Positions 1-6,521 of a stretch of DNA of 9,941 nucleotides are shown here, piece after piece. The notes under the pieces are model-generated. The model had not been told where the DNA came from. It was given only the letters and a program-made list of their open reading frames with translations, and ran no database searches. The position numbers and the translations under genes were made by a program. The DNA comes from an uncultured Oscillospiraceae bacterium (GTDB taxonomy: Bacteria; Bacillota; Clostridia; Oscillospirales; Oscillospiraceae): assembly GCA_949093475.1 (NCBI GenBank), contig CARXAY010000031.1, positions 1 to 9,941 on the forward strand, given 5' to 3'. Position 1 is the stretch's first letter; every line of letters starts with the position of its first letter.

Positions 1-2377
1 GCTTGCAGTCGCCGAAGGTGTTTTTACCGCCGCCGGCACTGGTATCGCCCAGCTTGAAGTTCACGGAGGTGAGGTCGATGGGGCGGTTATACAGCACGCC
101 GATATAGTCGCCCTCGGAGAGGCTGGCGGGGTTTTTGAAGGTGATCTGGGTGCTATCGTCGCCGTCCCGCAGAGCGCTCAAATCGGCAACGTCGGTACGG
201 CTGGTAATGATGGTCTCGACCAGCGGCTCTTCCTCGCCCCGAAGAAGGTAGCCCGCTTTTTCCGCCAGAGTATTCTGGAGAACATCGGTGAAGGGGGCGA
301 TGTACTCGCCGCCGGCCAGCGCGCTTTCGTAGTGATTCACATAAAGGAAACGGTGGCTGTTGGCGGCGGCCAGATTATTCTGGCCGGACAGGTATTTGTT
401 GAGAATCTCGACGTTTTTGCTGCCGTCGGAATTGTTCTGCAGCAGGGAGAGAACGTCTAAGAAGTCCAGATTGGCTTGGGTAAACTCTACCCAGTAATCC
501 AGCCAAGGGGCCATCTGCTCCTGATAGTCAGGATAAGAACCGTCGGCGTTGCGCTTGCCCAGAATACGCAGATTGCCGGAGGTCTTACCTTTATAGAGGA
601 CTGCGGCGTCGTGAAGGATCTCAAACTCCGTCCGCATGGCGGAAATGTCCGCGGCGTTCAAGCTGTTGGTGGAGAGTTTGTCGCGGAACGCGGCCAGATC
701 GTCCTTCAGCTCGGCGCTCTCATGCCAGTCGAAGCGCCAAGAGGTCGCGCCAACACCGTTGTTATGGATCATGTGCTTTGCCAGTTCCCGCAGAGCGTTG
801 GATTCCGGCGTTTCAATGGCGCTGTCGTGATCCACGTACTTAAAGCCGTCATCCCAAACGTCTTTGATCCGCTGCTCGCTGGTCTCAGGGTCGTTCCAGA
901 CGTTCCATGCGTAGTCGGCGTTATGGAAAATAGCCGCCTTGGAGGGCTCGGACTGCTGCATGGGGTTGAGCATGATACCTTTCAGGGTGTCGATGTCCGT
1001 TTGGGTGAGGTTGTTTTGAAGAACGGTGTCATGGGCGCCCATGATCAGGCTGCCCTGAGACTTATCGGAGCAGGGCCAGTTGACCCACATGAACACACCC
1101 TTGTCGCCCATGTTATTCCGATAGGTGGTCAGGTAAGAACTGCTCACGCTGCCCCAGATCGCGCCGCCGGTCTGGATGATGGGAACGCTGTCGGGCAACG
1201 CCTTCAGAGTCTGCATTTGGTCACTGGAGGCATCGCGCATATAGTCATTGGGGCAGAAGGGAATGGAGGTTTTCAGGCCGGGATACTTCGCCTGCATTTC
1301 CGGGGAGGAGACCCATTCGGTCAAGTCCGTCAGCAGACGCACATAGCTGCGCTCTACGCCCACGCCGGGAACACCCACGTCATCGCCGAGAATGGCGATC
1401 TGGCGAACGCCGACGCTCATGACCTGCTCGAATTTGGCCTTGAGGATATCCAAGTCGGTCTTGTAGCCCTCTTCCGTAGCAAAACCGAAATCACCCGTCC
1501 AGAAGGGGTGAAGGGCGAAGCCGTAGTAGCACTTGGACTTGTTGCCCGCCTCCGCCAGAGGACGGATCTTTGTCTCCAATTCATCTTCTGTATACAGCTC
1601 GCGCCACTTGGTGCTGTGCTTAGGGTCGTCCTTGGGGGCGTAGAAGTAGATGTTCATCTTCAGCTCCCCGCCGTATTCCATCAGCGCGGCGCGATCCTCC
1701 ACCGTCCAAGGGTTGCCGTAGTAGCCCTCGATGAAGCCGCGGAAGGGCACGTCGGCGTAATCCTCCACGGTGAGGTGCTTGACCCGCTTGTTGGTCACCT
1801 GCTGGAGGATGCGCTTCACGGTGGTCAGGCCGTAGAACGCCGCGTCGGTGTCCACGCCCACCACGGTGACGCCGTTGGCGTCGATGGTGAGCTTATAGGC
1901 GCTGTTTTTCGCAAAGAGGTCGGGGGTTTCGGCGGTCACGCCGTCGCTGTCCGCCTTGATGCTCACCCGCAGGGCGACGCCGGAGGCGGAGGCGCTCTCG
2001 CTCAGGGTCACCCCCGCCTGCTGGAAGGCCTCCTCGGCGCGATCCTTGGTGTAGGAATCAATGTCGCCGGTGTAGACCACGGGCATGGTGGCGGGCAGCG
2101 TCACCGTGCTGTCGGCGTAAGTCACGCTGTGGGGGGTGGGATAGATCTCATACTCCCCGGTGACGTCGAAGGGATTCTCGTTCGCAAGGAGCGAGGCCTC
2201 CGCGTCCTCAAAGAAGTCGTTTAGATCCAGAACGCTGCCGCCGTCCTCGTCGGGGGCGGGGGCGTCGATGGGAATGGCGTCGTCATCCGCCCTCACGGCG
2301 AGGGCGGGCATTGCCATGCTGAACAGCATGGCAAGACACAATAGACAACTGGTGATTTTGGTGAACTTTCTTTTCAT
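1..2377 (-). CDS. Secreted GH84 beta-N-acetylglucosaminidase (NagJ/O-GlcNAcase family), 3' end cut off by window edge
   Basis: Translating the minus strand from ATG at 2377 gives 792 uninterrupted residues before the window ends. Residues 1-28 are a signal peptide (MKRKFTK, a hydrophobic core, then PALA). Residues about 75-195 fit the N-terminal alpha/beta domain of GH84 enzymes. The catalytic barrel starts at R213 with RGFIEGYYGNPW, followed by YAPKDDP at 246-252. The adjacent acid pair D332-D333 (ILGDD) is the expected catalytic pair for substrate-assisted cleavage of terminal beta-GlcNAc. A further family block runs from NPM at 471 to ADYAWN (D488, W491, N492), which should line the substrate pocket. 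From about residue 720 a discoidin/CBM32-like sugar-binding domain begins and is truncated. Known relatives act outside the cell on mucin or glycoprotein glycans; the exact substrate here is not shown. The start is fixed by AGGGAGGA at 2387-2394 and by the signal peptide. The family call is firm; the C-terminal domains and any surface anchor are out of view. Confidence 0.93.
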   Translation of the reverse strand, partial: MKRKFTKITSCLLCLAMLFSMAMPALAVRADDDAIPIDAPAPDEDGGSVLDLNDFFEDAEASLLANENPFDVTGEYEIYPTPHSVTYADSTVTLPATMPVVYTGDIDSYTKDRAEEAFQQAGVTLSESASASGVALRVSIKADSDGVTAETPDLFAKNSAYKLTIDANGVTVVGVDTDAAFYGLTTVKRILQQVTNKRVKHLTVEDYADVPFRGFIEGYYGNPWTVEDRAALMEYGGELKMNIYFYAPKDDPKHSTKWRELYTEDELETKIRPLAEAGNKSKCYYGFALHPFWTGDFGFATEEGYKTDLDILKAKFEQVMSVGVRQIAILGDDVGVPGVGVERSYVRLLTDLTEWVSSPEMQAKYPGLKTSIPFCPNDYMRDASSDQMQTLKALPDSVPIIQTGGAIWGSVSSSYLTTYRNNMGDKGVFMWVNWPCSDKSQGSLIMGAHDTVLQNNLTQTDIDTLKGIMLNPMQQSEPSKAAIFHNADYAWNVWNDPETSEQRIKDVWDDGFKYVDHDSAIETPESNALRELAKHMIHNNGVGATSWRFDWHESAELKDDLAAFRDKLSTNSLNAADISAMRTEFEILHDAAVLYKGKTSGNLRILGKRNADGSYPDYQEQMAPWLDYWVEFTQANLDFLDVLSLLQNNSDGSKNVEILNKYLSGQNNLAAANSHRFLYVNHYESALAGGEYIAPFTDVLQNTLAEKAGYLLRGEEEPLVETIITSRTDVADLSALRDGDDSTQITFKNPASLSEGDYIGVLYNRPIDLTSVNFKLGDTSAGGGKNTFGDCK

Positions 2378-2386
2378 GTACCTCAT

Positions 2387-2394
2387 TCCTCCCT
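2387..2394 (-). promoter_or_regulatory. Ribosome binding site of the GH84 gene
   Basis: The minus strand reads AGGGAGGA, ending 9 nt before the ATG at 2377. It is a near-perfect Shine-Dalgarno sequence and fixes the start of the glycosidase. Confidence 0.8.
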
Positions 2395-2513
2395 AAGAAA
2401 TAGATGGAAACATTCCACAGATCGGATTTTCAACGTTGCGGGGGCGACAGCTCCTTCCTGAATTTTGTTTATTTTGACGAAAAACAACAGTTATTTTATT
2501 ACCATTATTGTGT

Positions 2514-2542
2514 ATCATACCATTTTTCAAAAGAACTGTCAA
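2514..2542 (-). promoter_or_regulatory. Sigma-70/SigA-type promoter of the GH84 gene
   Basis: On the minus strand the -35 box is TTGACA (2537-2542), followed by a 17-nt spacer and the -10 box TATGAT (2514-2519). TGG just before the -10 box also makes an extended -10. This is close to the vegetative consensus, and transcription should start near 2507. That leaves a leader of about 130 nt before the GH84 start, longer than ribosome binding needs. I see no known riboswitch or protein operator in the leader. The promoter sits directly after the terminator of the upstream operon, so the glycosidase appears to be transcribed on its own. Confidence 0.8.
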
Positions 2543-2556
2543 GAAAAGAGACGCAA

Positions 2557-2602
2557 GAAAAAACAGCAAAAAGCCCGGCCTCACTGTAGGAGGCCGGGCT
2601 TT
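2557..2602 (-). terminator. Rho-independent terminator of the sigma factor-DUF2461 operon
   Basis: A 13-bp perfect stem (2570-2582 pairing with 2590-2602, core AGCCCGGCCTC) has a 7-nt loop. On the minus strand it is followed by a T-rich tail, TTGCTGTTTTTTC. The T-tract is on the minus-strand side only, which sets the direction. It lies 40 nt past the DUF2461 stop codon and 15 nt before the -35 box of the GH84 promoter, so it separates the two units. Confidence 0.9.
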
Positions 2603-2641
2603 GCAGTTTGCAGGGGAAAAAAGGAAAGCTCTGGTATTACG

Positions 2642-3325
2642 TTACCGTTCCGGCATTTTGAACCGGGCGAGGGCCGCGTTGAGGTAGTCGTTGAACGGCT
2701 TCATCAGGCGGAAGATCTCCGCCGCATGGGAGAGAAAGGCTGCGCTGTCCAAAAGATCGGCGTCCGGAATGGGATATTCCAGATACCAGCTTTTGTACTT
2801 TAAGTATTCGGCCTGCGGGTGGGCGGGATCGTATCCGGCGGGGACGTTTTTCAAGCGCGTGCCGCCCACGGTAAAATGGGCTTGAAATGCCGGGGCGGTG
2901 ACGATCTCGTTCCACTGGTCGCCGTGGGCGGAAATGTGATCGCGCACCATTTGGGTGGCGTCCTTAAACAGATCGGCAAACAGGCCGCCGCCCAAGAAGG
3001 ACTGCCCGCCGGGCTTGAGCATCAGGTAGTAACCCACAGGGATGGGTAGCTTGCCCATGGAGGAAATGTGGGCGCGGAACGCGGGGTTGTAGGGAGATTT
3101 ATCGTGACTGAACCGGGTGTCCCGAACCAGCTTGAAGGTCAGCTCCTTGGGCGCGTGGCCCAAAACGCCGGCGTCAAATTCTCCGATGCGGAGGATCAGG
3201 GCCTCCAGCAATCCTTCAAATTGCGCGTTGGCCGCTTGATATTCTGCCTTGTGGGCGTGATACCACTCCCGGTCGTTGTTGGCGCTCAGGTCGGTGAGGT
3301 AGCGCAAAATCATTTGTGTATCCAT
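2642..3325 (-). CDS. DUF2461 (TIGR02453-type) protein
   Basis: The protein has 227 residues and no signal peptide or membrane segment, so it is probably cytoplasmic. It matches the DUF2461 family along its length. The N-terminal part has NNDREWYHAHKAEY (16-29). The hallmark block RDTRFSHDKSPYNPAFRAHI spans 68-87, followed by GYYLMLKPGG (98-107) and a helical C-terminal part containing LKYKSWYLEYPI (175-186). The family is common in bacteria but its biochemical function is not established, and I assign none. The frame is open upstream to 3760, but the true start is ATG at 3325: AAGGAGGG (3331-3338) lies 5 nt before it and overlaps the TAA stop of the sigma gene. Only 11 nt separate the two genes, so they are co-transcribed and may be translationally coupled. 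The pairing suggests, but does not prove, that the sigma factor controls it. Confidence 0.9.
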   Translation of the reverse strand: MDTQMILRYLTDLSANNDREWYHAHKAEYQAANAQFEGLLEALILRIGEFDAGVLGHAPKELTFKLVRDTRFSHDKSPYNPAFRAHISSMGKLPIPVGYYLMLKPGGQSFLGGGLFADLFKDATQMVRDHISAHGDQWNEIVTAPAFQAHFTVGGTRLKNVPAGYDPAHPQAEYLKYKSWYLEYPIPDADLLDSAAFLSHAAEIFRLMKPFNDYLNAALARFKMPER

Positions 3326-3336
3326 GAAGTCCCTCC

Positions 3337-4182
3337 TTATGCGTCCACTACGGCGGAGAAGGCCGGGCCGTTCAAAAAGTCGCGGAGCATTTGTGTGAGC
3401 CGCTCGGGGGACTGGTAGGCCCGGCAGAAGGAAAACTGCTGGGAGTAGCCGTCCAGCTCCTCCATGGCCTGCGTGACCTCCCGGACGGTATCGCTGGGCT
3501 TGGCGGCGGTAACGGCCAGCCGGTCGGGGGCGATGCGGTGATTTTGAATGGCGTAATTGACCCGGTCGGCACAGCGGCAAGCCCCGTGGCCGTATGCGCC
3601 GCAGTATTCGGATAAAAACTCCGCCATTTTCTTCCGCGTCCGGGAAAGCCGCTGGCGGTAAGCCTCCGGGGTCATGTTCAGGATCTCTCCGGCAATGCGG
3701 CTGTCCAAATGGAACATCGTGCCTAAAATGAAAATGCACCGGCTCTCCGGGTCGAGGCACTGGAGCATCACATTGGTGCAGGACAGCTTCAGCTCCTCGG
3801 CAAGGAGGGACTTTTCCGTGTTCTGGGTCAAGTCGGGCACGTCCGCAAGGCTGCCGTTTTTGATGTCGTCCCCGTAGAATTCAAAGCTCAGGGGGGCGTG
3901 GGCAAACATGTGCTTCTTGTAGTCCTTCAGGTGGTTGACCGCAATGCGGAACACCCAAGTAGTAAACGCGCTGTTGCCCTGAAAAGAGGAGAGATGGGTC
4001 ATTACCTTTAATAAAATGTCCTGCGCGGCATCCTCTGCGTCGGGGAACGTGCCCAGCATCCGCAGGGCGAGGTTGAACACCAAGTCTTGTACCCCGGCCA
4101 GCACGGCTTCCAGCGCCTGCCGGTCTCCCTTGACTGCGCGTTGGATCAGAATGGACTGTTCTTGTTCTTTTTTGCCATCCAT
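3337..4182 (-). CDS. ECF-type RNA polymerase sigma factor with C-terminal Cys-motif extension
   Basis: The protein has 281 residues, longer than the roughly 160-200 of a minimal ECF sigma factor. Region 2 covers about 30-95, with DAEDAAQDILLKV (48-60, core RNA polymerase binding) and TTWVFRIAVNHLKD (74-87, -10 recognition). Region 4 covers about 133-190, ending in a helix-turn-helix (RIAGEILNMTPEAYRQRLSR, 162-181) for -35 contact. After it comes CGAYGHGACRCADRV (C194, C202, C204). A similar C-G...C-R-C-x-x-R-V motif and a helical tail (here EELDGYSQQF...YQSPERL...LRDFL, 241-270) follow region 4 in a subset of ECF factors, as I recall the family. The start is ATG at 4182, preceded by AGGAGGTG (4188-4195). 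A longer reading from 4245 lacks such a site. No anti-sigma gene is adjacent; the tail may take that role (inference). DUF2461 follows in the same operon. Confidence 0.9.
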   Translation of the reverse strand: MDGKKEQEQSILIQRAVKGDRQALEAVLAGVQDLVFNLALRMLGTFPDAEDAAQDILLKVMTHLSSFQGNSAFTTWVFRIAVNHLKDYKKHMFAHAPLSFEFYGDDIKNGSLADVPDLTQNTEKSLLAEELKLSCTNVMLQCLDPESRCIFILGTMFHLDSRIAGEILNMTPEAYRQRLSRTRKKMAEFLSEYCGAYGHGACRCADRVNYAIQNHRIAPDRLAVTAAKPSDTVREVTQAMEELDGYSQQFSFCRAYQSPERLTQMLRDFLNGPAFSAVVDA

Positions 4183-4187
4183 AATAA

Positions 4188-4195
4188 CACCTCCT
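4188..4195 (-). promoter_or_regulatory. Ribosome binding site that fixes the sigma factor start
   Basis: AGGAGGTG on the minus strand lies 5 nt before ATG 4182. It is an almost full-length anti-16S match and rules out the longer in-frame start at 4245. Confidence 0.85.
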
Positions 4196-4204
4196 AAACG
4201 ATTA

Positions 4205-4230
4205 GACGGCGCAGAGGAGAAAATGTGACA
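4205..4230 (-). promoter_or_regulatory. Candidate ECF-type promoter of the sigma factor operon
   Basis: The minus strand carries TGTCACA (4224-4230), then 15 nt, then CGTC (4205-4208). This bipartite pattern resembles promoters described for ECF41-like sigma factors, which I recall as TGTCACA and CGTC with a spacer of about 16. It sits after the upstream terminator hairpin and before the sigma ribosome binding site, where an operon promoter must be. Transcription would begin near 4198, giving a leader of only about 16 nt. No good vegetative TTGACA/TATAAT pair competes in this gap. Autoregulation is an inference. Confidence 0.45.
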
Positions 4231-4263
4231 GAAAAGATGAAACACCGCCCAAGGGTGGTGTTT
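4229..4263 (-). terminator. Terminator after the SLH protein gene
   Basis: A hairpin at 4240-4263 has 7 bp (AAACACC with GGTGTTT), one mismatch and an inner GC-rich top. On the minus strand it is followed by CATCTTTTCT. It lies 46 nt past the TGA of the SLH gene. The T-tract is interrupted, so termination may be partial and some read-through into the sigma operon is possible. Confidence 0.65.
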
Positions 4264-4309
4264 CGTCTTGGTATTGGCGAATGATATAGATGAGAAAATC
4301 CGACGGAGC

Positions 4310-6040
4310 TCACTTTATCATGCCGTAGAGCCGCATGATGGTGACTACGCTCTGCTCCCGGGTGTAGCTCTGCTTGGGGGAGAACTGGTTGTTCCCCGTG
4401 CCGCCCATGATGCCGCTTGCCTGCATCTGACCCACGAACGGCATAGCCCAACCGGCCACGTCCGCGTTGTCCGCAAAGGTCGGCTCGCTGGCGGTTAGGG
4501 GCTTGTCTAAGACGGCGGAGAGACGGGCCAGCATGGTGGCGGCCTGTTCTCTGGTGAGCTGGCCGTCGGGGTCGAATTTTCCTGCTCCCACGCCGTTGAC
4601 CACCTTGATCGAGGCCATACGGAGGACGGCGGGATCGGTGGTGTCGTTGAAGGTGACGGCGGGGTCGGCAGCGGCCACGCCACCCTTCACCTTGGTGTAG
4701 AGGGCGTCGGCCAGCAGGCAGAACTCCCGGCGGGTGATGGGCTGATCGTAGGCGCTTTGCAGCTCGGCGGGCAAAAGGCTTTCCGCGATGGCCCGCTCCA
4801 CGTCCGCCTTGGCCCAAGCGGCGGGCTGGGAGTTGCCGGTGGCGGGCTGCTGCTCCGCAGGGGCCGCGCCGGGAGCGAAGACGGCCTCAAACACGGAGTT
4901 TTCCTGAATGTTGGAAAGGGTGTAGGTGTTGCCCACCATGCCGGCCGTGCCCACGCTCTCGCCGTTGATCTTGATGTCGGAGACATAGTGTGTGGCGGGG
5001 TTGTAGGGGGTCATGACAAAGGTGAGGTCGGAGCCCTCCTTGACAATAAAGCTCGGTTCGCCGCTGTAGGCTCTCCGGTCTACGCCGTCGGCAGTGCTCA
5101 CCTTGCCGTAGGTGGAGTCGCTCAGGTTCCGGATCCGATAGCCGCCGTCAGAGAGAAATTTAATGGACAGAGGGATCTCGGCGGTGAGGGTGTTTTTCTC
5201 CTTGGAGTCGGGGTAGTAGGCGGTGAGCTTCAGCACGCAGCCCTCCACCTTGCCCGGGATCTGGTAGCCGGACGCGGTGGACACACGTATCTTAGTGGAC
5301 TCGCCCGGTCTTACAAAACTGCCGGCGCCGGAGATGCCTTTGTAAAAGAGGTCTTTCTTGTTCGCACGCTCACAGGCGGAGAGGTCGAAAACAGCCTCAA
5401 ATACAAAGGGGAGGCTGCCCCGGTTGGTGACGGTGAGGGCCTTTTCCTGAGAGGGGTGATGTCCATCGGCAACATCCGAGGTGCCGAAGTCGATGAAGGT
5501 ATCGCTCACCTCCCAGGCGATGTCCCCCGCATCCGCATCGGACAGGGCGCGGAGGTCATAGTGGACGGTGAGGGCGTCCTTGATGGTGCAGCGCTCGCCG
5601 GTGGTATAGCTCTCATAGTAGAAGGAGGTCTTCCAGCTCCCCACCTTCTCAGGCTCTATAATGACCAACAGGTCGATGGTGCCGCTGCCCTTTTGGGGAG
5701 TATACGTATTGATGCTGAAGGTGTAATCCCGGCTCTCTCCCGCCTTAATAAGATAGGCGTCGCTGTCTTTGTTGCCGGAGGACAGGATTCCTGTGCCGCC
5801 GGACTTGGCCACCGCCACATCCACATCGCCGTTGTTGGTGACGGTAAAGGTACGTTCCTCCTTGGCGGGTGTGTTGTAAATGGTGCCCAGATCGATGGAG
5901 CTGGGGCTGATGGAGATGCCGTACTTGCTCTCCGCTTCCTCGGCGGTGAGAGTCTCGCCTGCATTCGCCGCCAGGGCGGCTGGCAGCAGGCCCAAGCAGA
6001 GGGCCATGGTCAGCAGAAGGGATGTGATTTTCTTCTTCAT
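4310..6040 (-). CDS. Secreted protein with Ig-like repeats and three C-terminal SLH repeats (S-layer homology)
   Basis: The protein has 576 residues. Residues 1-25 are a signal peptide (MKKKITSLLL..., ending PAALA). Two beta-sandwich-like repeats follow. Each opens with a similar phrase: SPSSIDLGTIYN then FTVTNNGDVDV (45-76), and SDTFIDFGTSDV then LTVTNRGSLPF (179-212). This is the pattern of ASH/'choice-of-anchor D' Ig-like domains. Residues about 299-390 look like a bacterial surface repeat (SDIKINGESVG, YTLSNIQENSVFEAVF). A Pro/Ala/Gln-rich linker (about 391-407) leads to SLH repeats at about 408-452, 460-512 and 519-574, marked by ITRREF, LTREQA and YTREQS. SLH domains bind pyruvylated secondary cell-wall polymer, so the protein should sit outside the cell on the wall. 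No catalytic motif is visible; a structural or adhesive role is inferred. The start is ATG 6040, with AAGGAG 8 nt upstream. A GTG at 6049 overlaps that site and is not the start. Confidence 0.88.
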   Translation of the reverse strand: MKKKITSLLLTMALCLGLLPAALAANAGETLTAEEAESKYGISISPSSIDLGTIYNTPAKEERTFTVTNNGDVDVAVAKSGGTGILSSGNKDSDAYLIKAGESRDYTFSINTYTPQKGSGTIDLLVIIEPEKVGSWKTSFYYESYTTGERCTIKDALTVHYDLRALSDADAGDIAWEVSDTFIDFGTSDVADGHHPSQEKALTVTNRGSLPFVFEAVFDLSACERANKKDLFYKGISGAGSFVRPGESTKIRVSTASGYQIPGKVEGCVLKLTAYYPDSKEKNTLTAEIPLSIKFLSDGGYRIRNLSDSTYGKVSTADGVDRRAYSGEPSFIVKEGSDLTFVMTPYNPATHYVSDIKINGESVGTAGMVGNTYTLSNIQENSVFEAVFAPGAAPAEQQPATGNSQPAAWAKADVERAIAESLLPAELQSAYDQPITRREFCLLADALYTKVKGGVAAADPAVTFNDTTDPAVLRMASIKVVNGVGAGKFDPDGQLTREQAATMLARLSAVLDKPLTASEPTFADNADVAGWAMPFVGQMQASGIMGGTGNNQFSPKQSYTREQSVVTIMRLYGMIK

Positions 6041-6048
6041 CGGGCTCA

Positions 6049-6054
6049 CTCCTT
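6049..6054 (-). promoter_or_regulatory. Ribosome binding site that decides the SLH protein start
   Basis: AAGGAG on the minus strand has an 8-nt spacing to ATG 6040. The in-frame GTG at 6047-6049 shares a base with it and cannot use it. Confidence 0.8.
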
Positions 6055-6067
6055 ATAAAAATTGCTT

Positions 6068-6079
6068 TCCCATATGGGA
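6068..6079 (-). repeat. 12-nt perfect palindrome in the SLH gene leader
   Basis: TCCCATATGGGA is a perfect inverted repeat lying between the -10 box and the ribosome binding site. It could be an operator half-site pair or a small RNA hairpin. No role is shown by sequence alone. Confidence 0.4.
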
Positions 6080-6106
6080 GAATAAAAGGTGTTACGCTTT
6101 TTATTC

Positions 6107-6112
6107 ATTATA
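6107..6112 (-). promoter_or_regulatory. -10 box of the SLH protein gene promoter
   Basis: A perfect TATAAT on the minus strand, about 65 nt before the start codon, puts the transcription start near 6100. The -35 region is poor; the best fit is TTGTTT at an unusually short 15-nt spacing. The promoter may therefore depend on an activator or be moderate in strength. Confidence 0.55.
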
Positions 6113-6155
6113 CTAAGTCATTTTCAAAAACAATATACCGGCTGCACAGCGGGAG

Positions 6156-6193
6156 AAATAAAAATTCGCCGCAAGTTCAAATTTGCGGCGAAT
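6156..6193 (-). terminator. Terminator of the Thr-Tyr tRNA operon
   Basis: An 11-bp perfect stem, ATTCGCCGCAA (6183-6193 read on minus) with TTGCGGCGAAT (6164-6174), has an 8-nt loop. It is followed on the minus strand by TTTTATTT. The first stem base is the last base of the encoded CCA of tRNA-Tyr, so terminator and tRNA end share a nucleotide. Confidence 0.9.
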
Positions 6194-6276
6194 GGTGGAG
6201 GAGGGTGGATTCGAACCACCGAAGCTTACGCAACAGATTTACAGTCTGCCCCCTTTGGCCACTCGGGAACTCCTCC
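6193..6276 (-). tRNA. tRNA-Tyr (anticodon GTA)
   Basis: The minus strand gives an acceptor stem GGAGGAG (6270-6276) pairing with CTCCTCC (6197-6203), discriminator A at 6196 and an encoded CCA (6193-6195). The anticodon loop CTGTAAA has GTA at 6240-6242. The long variable arm (TGCGTAAGC) is as expected for a class II tRNA-Tyr, and the T-loop reads GGTTCGAATCC. It is 84 nt with CCA and lies 11 nt after tRNA-Thr in the same transcript. Confidence 0.97.
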
Positions 6277-6287
6277 GTATAAAATTG

Positions 6288-6363
6288 TGGAGCTGGTGGA
6301 CGGACTCGAACCCCCGACCTGCTGATTACAAATCAGCTGCTCTACCAACTGAGCTACACCAGC
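6288..6363 (-). tRNA. tRNA-Thr (anticodon TGT)
   Basis: The minus strand gives acceptor GCTGGTG (6357-6363) pairing with CACCAGC (6292-6298), discriminator T and an encoded CCA (6288-6290). The D-arm reads TAGCTCAGTTGGTAGAGCA. The anticodon stem CTGAT/ATCAG encloses loop TTTGTAA with TGT at 6328-6330. The T-arm reads GGGGGTTCGAGTCC. It is 76 nt long and is the first gene of the two-tRNA operon. Confidence 0.97.
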
Positions 6364-6392
6364 ACGCGGCTGCGCGTCCAACAGCGTGAGTT

Positions 6393-6421
6393 ATTCTACC
6401 AGAAAAACCGCCGCTTGTCAA
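6393..6421 (-). promoter_or_regulatory. Promoter of the tRNA operon
   Basis: TTGACA (6416-6421), a 17-nt spacer and TAGAAT (6393-6398), with TGG just before the -10 box, form a strong vegetative promoter on the minus strand. The start would be near 6386, about 23 nt before mature tRNA-Thr, which fits a short 5' trailer removed by RNase P. Confidence 0.85.
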
Positions 6422-6451
6422 CAGGTAAATTTCTGCTTCTTCGGCCCACGC

Positions 6452-6496
6452 AGGCAAAAGAAGCCCCCTTGCGATCCACAGATCACACGGGGGCTT
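6452..6496 (-). terminator. Terminator of the large membrane protein gene
   Basis: The outer stem AAGCCCCC/GGGGGCTT (6461-6468 with 6489-6496) has an inner GATC/GATC helix (6473-6476 with 6481-6484). On the minus strand it is followed by CTTTTGCC. It lies 25 nt past the stop codon of the large gene and just ahead of the tRNA promoter. The T-tract is short, so efficiency is uncertain. Confidence 0.75.
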
Positions 6497-6521
6497 CCCT
6501 AAGGATACCTTGCAGCCAAAA

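Noticed and set aside
476..2224. Long plus-strand open frame of 582 codons opposite the glycosidase
   Set aside because: It lies wholly antisense to the GH84 gene, whose family motifs are clear. The predicted protein is His/Gly/Val-rich with no domain, a common artefact opposite GC-rich genes.
2404..2803. Small plus-strand and minus-strand open frames in the 2378-2641 gap
   Set aside because: They cross a clear terminator and promoter, lack ribosome sites and encode no recognisable peptide.
3326..3760. 145-codon N-terminal extension of the DUF2461 protein
   Set aside because: It overlaps the sigma factor in another frame, has Arg/Pro-rich shadow composition and no ribosome site. The AAGGAGGG at 3331-3338 and the family start support 3325.
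4183..4245. 21-residue N-terminal extension of the sigma factor
   Set aside because: It would run through the terminator hairpin region and the ribosome binding site, and ECF region 2 does not need it.
4757..6058. Plus-strand open frame of 433 codons opposite the SLH gene
   Set aside because: It is antisense to a gene with a signal peptide, SLH repeats, ribosome site and promoter. Its own product shows no recognisable feature.
6089..6389. Plus-strand open frames across the tRNA genes
   Set aside because: They translate the reverse complement of tRNA genes (for example the GGFEPP and DSNPRPADYKSAAL shadows often mis-annotated as proteins).
6288..6421. tRNA pair as an attachment site for an integrated element
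   Set aside because: I see no second copy of either tRNA 3' end near the large gene or at the right edge, no integrase, and the large gene lies on the 5' side of the tRNAs.
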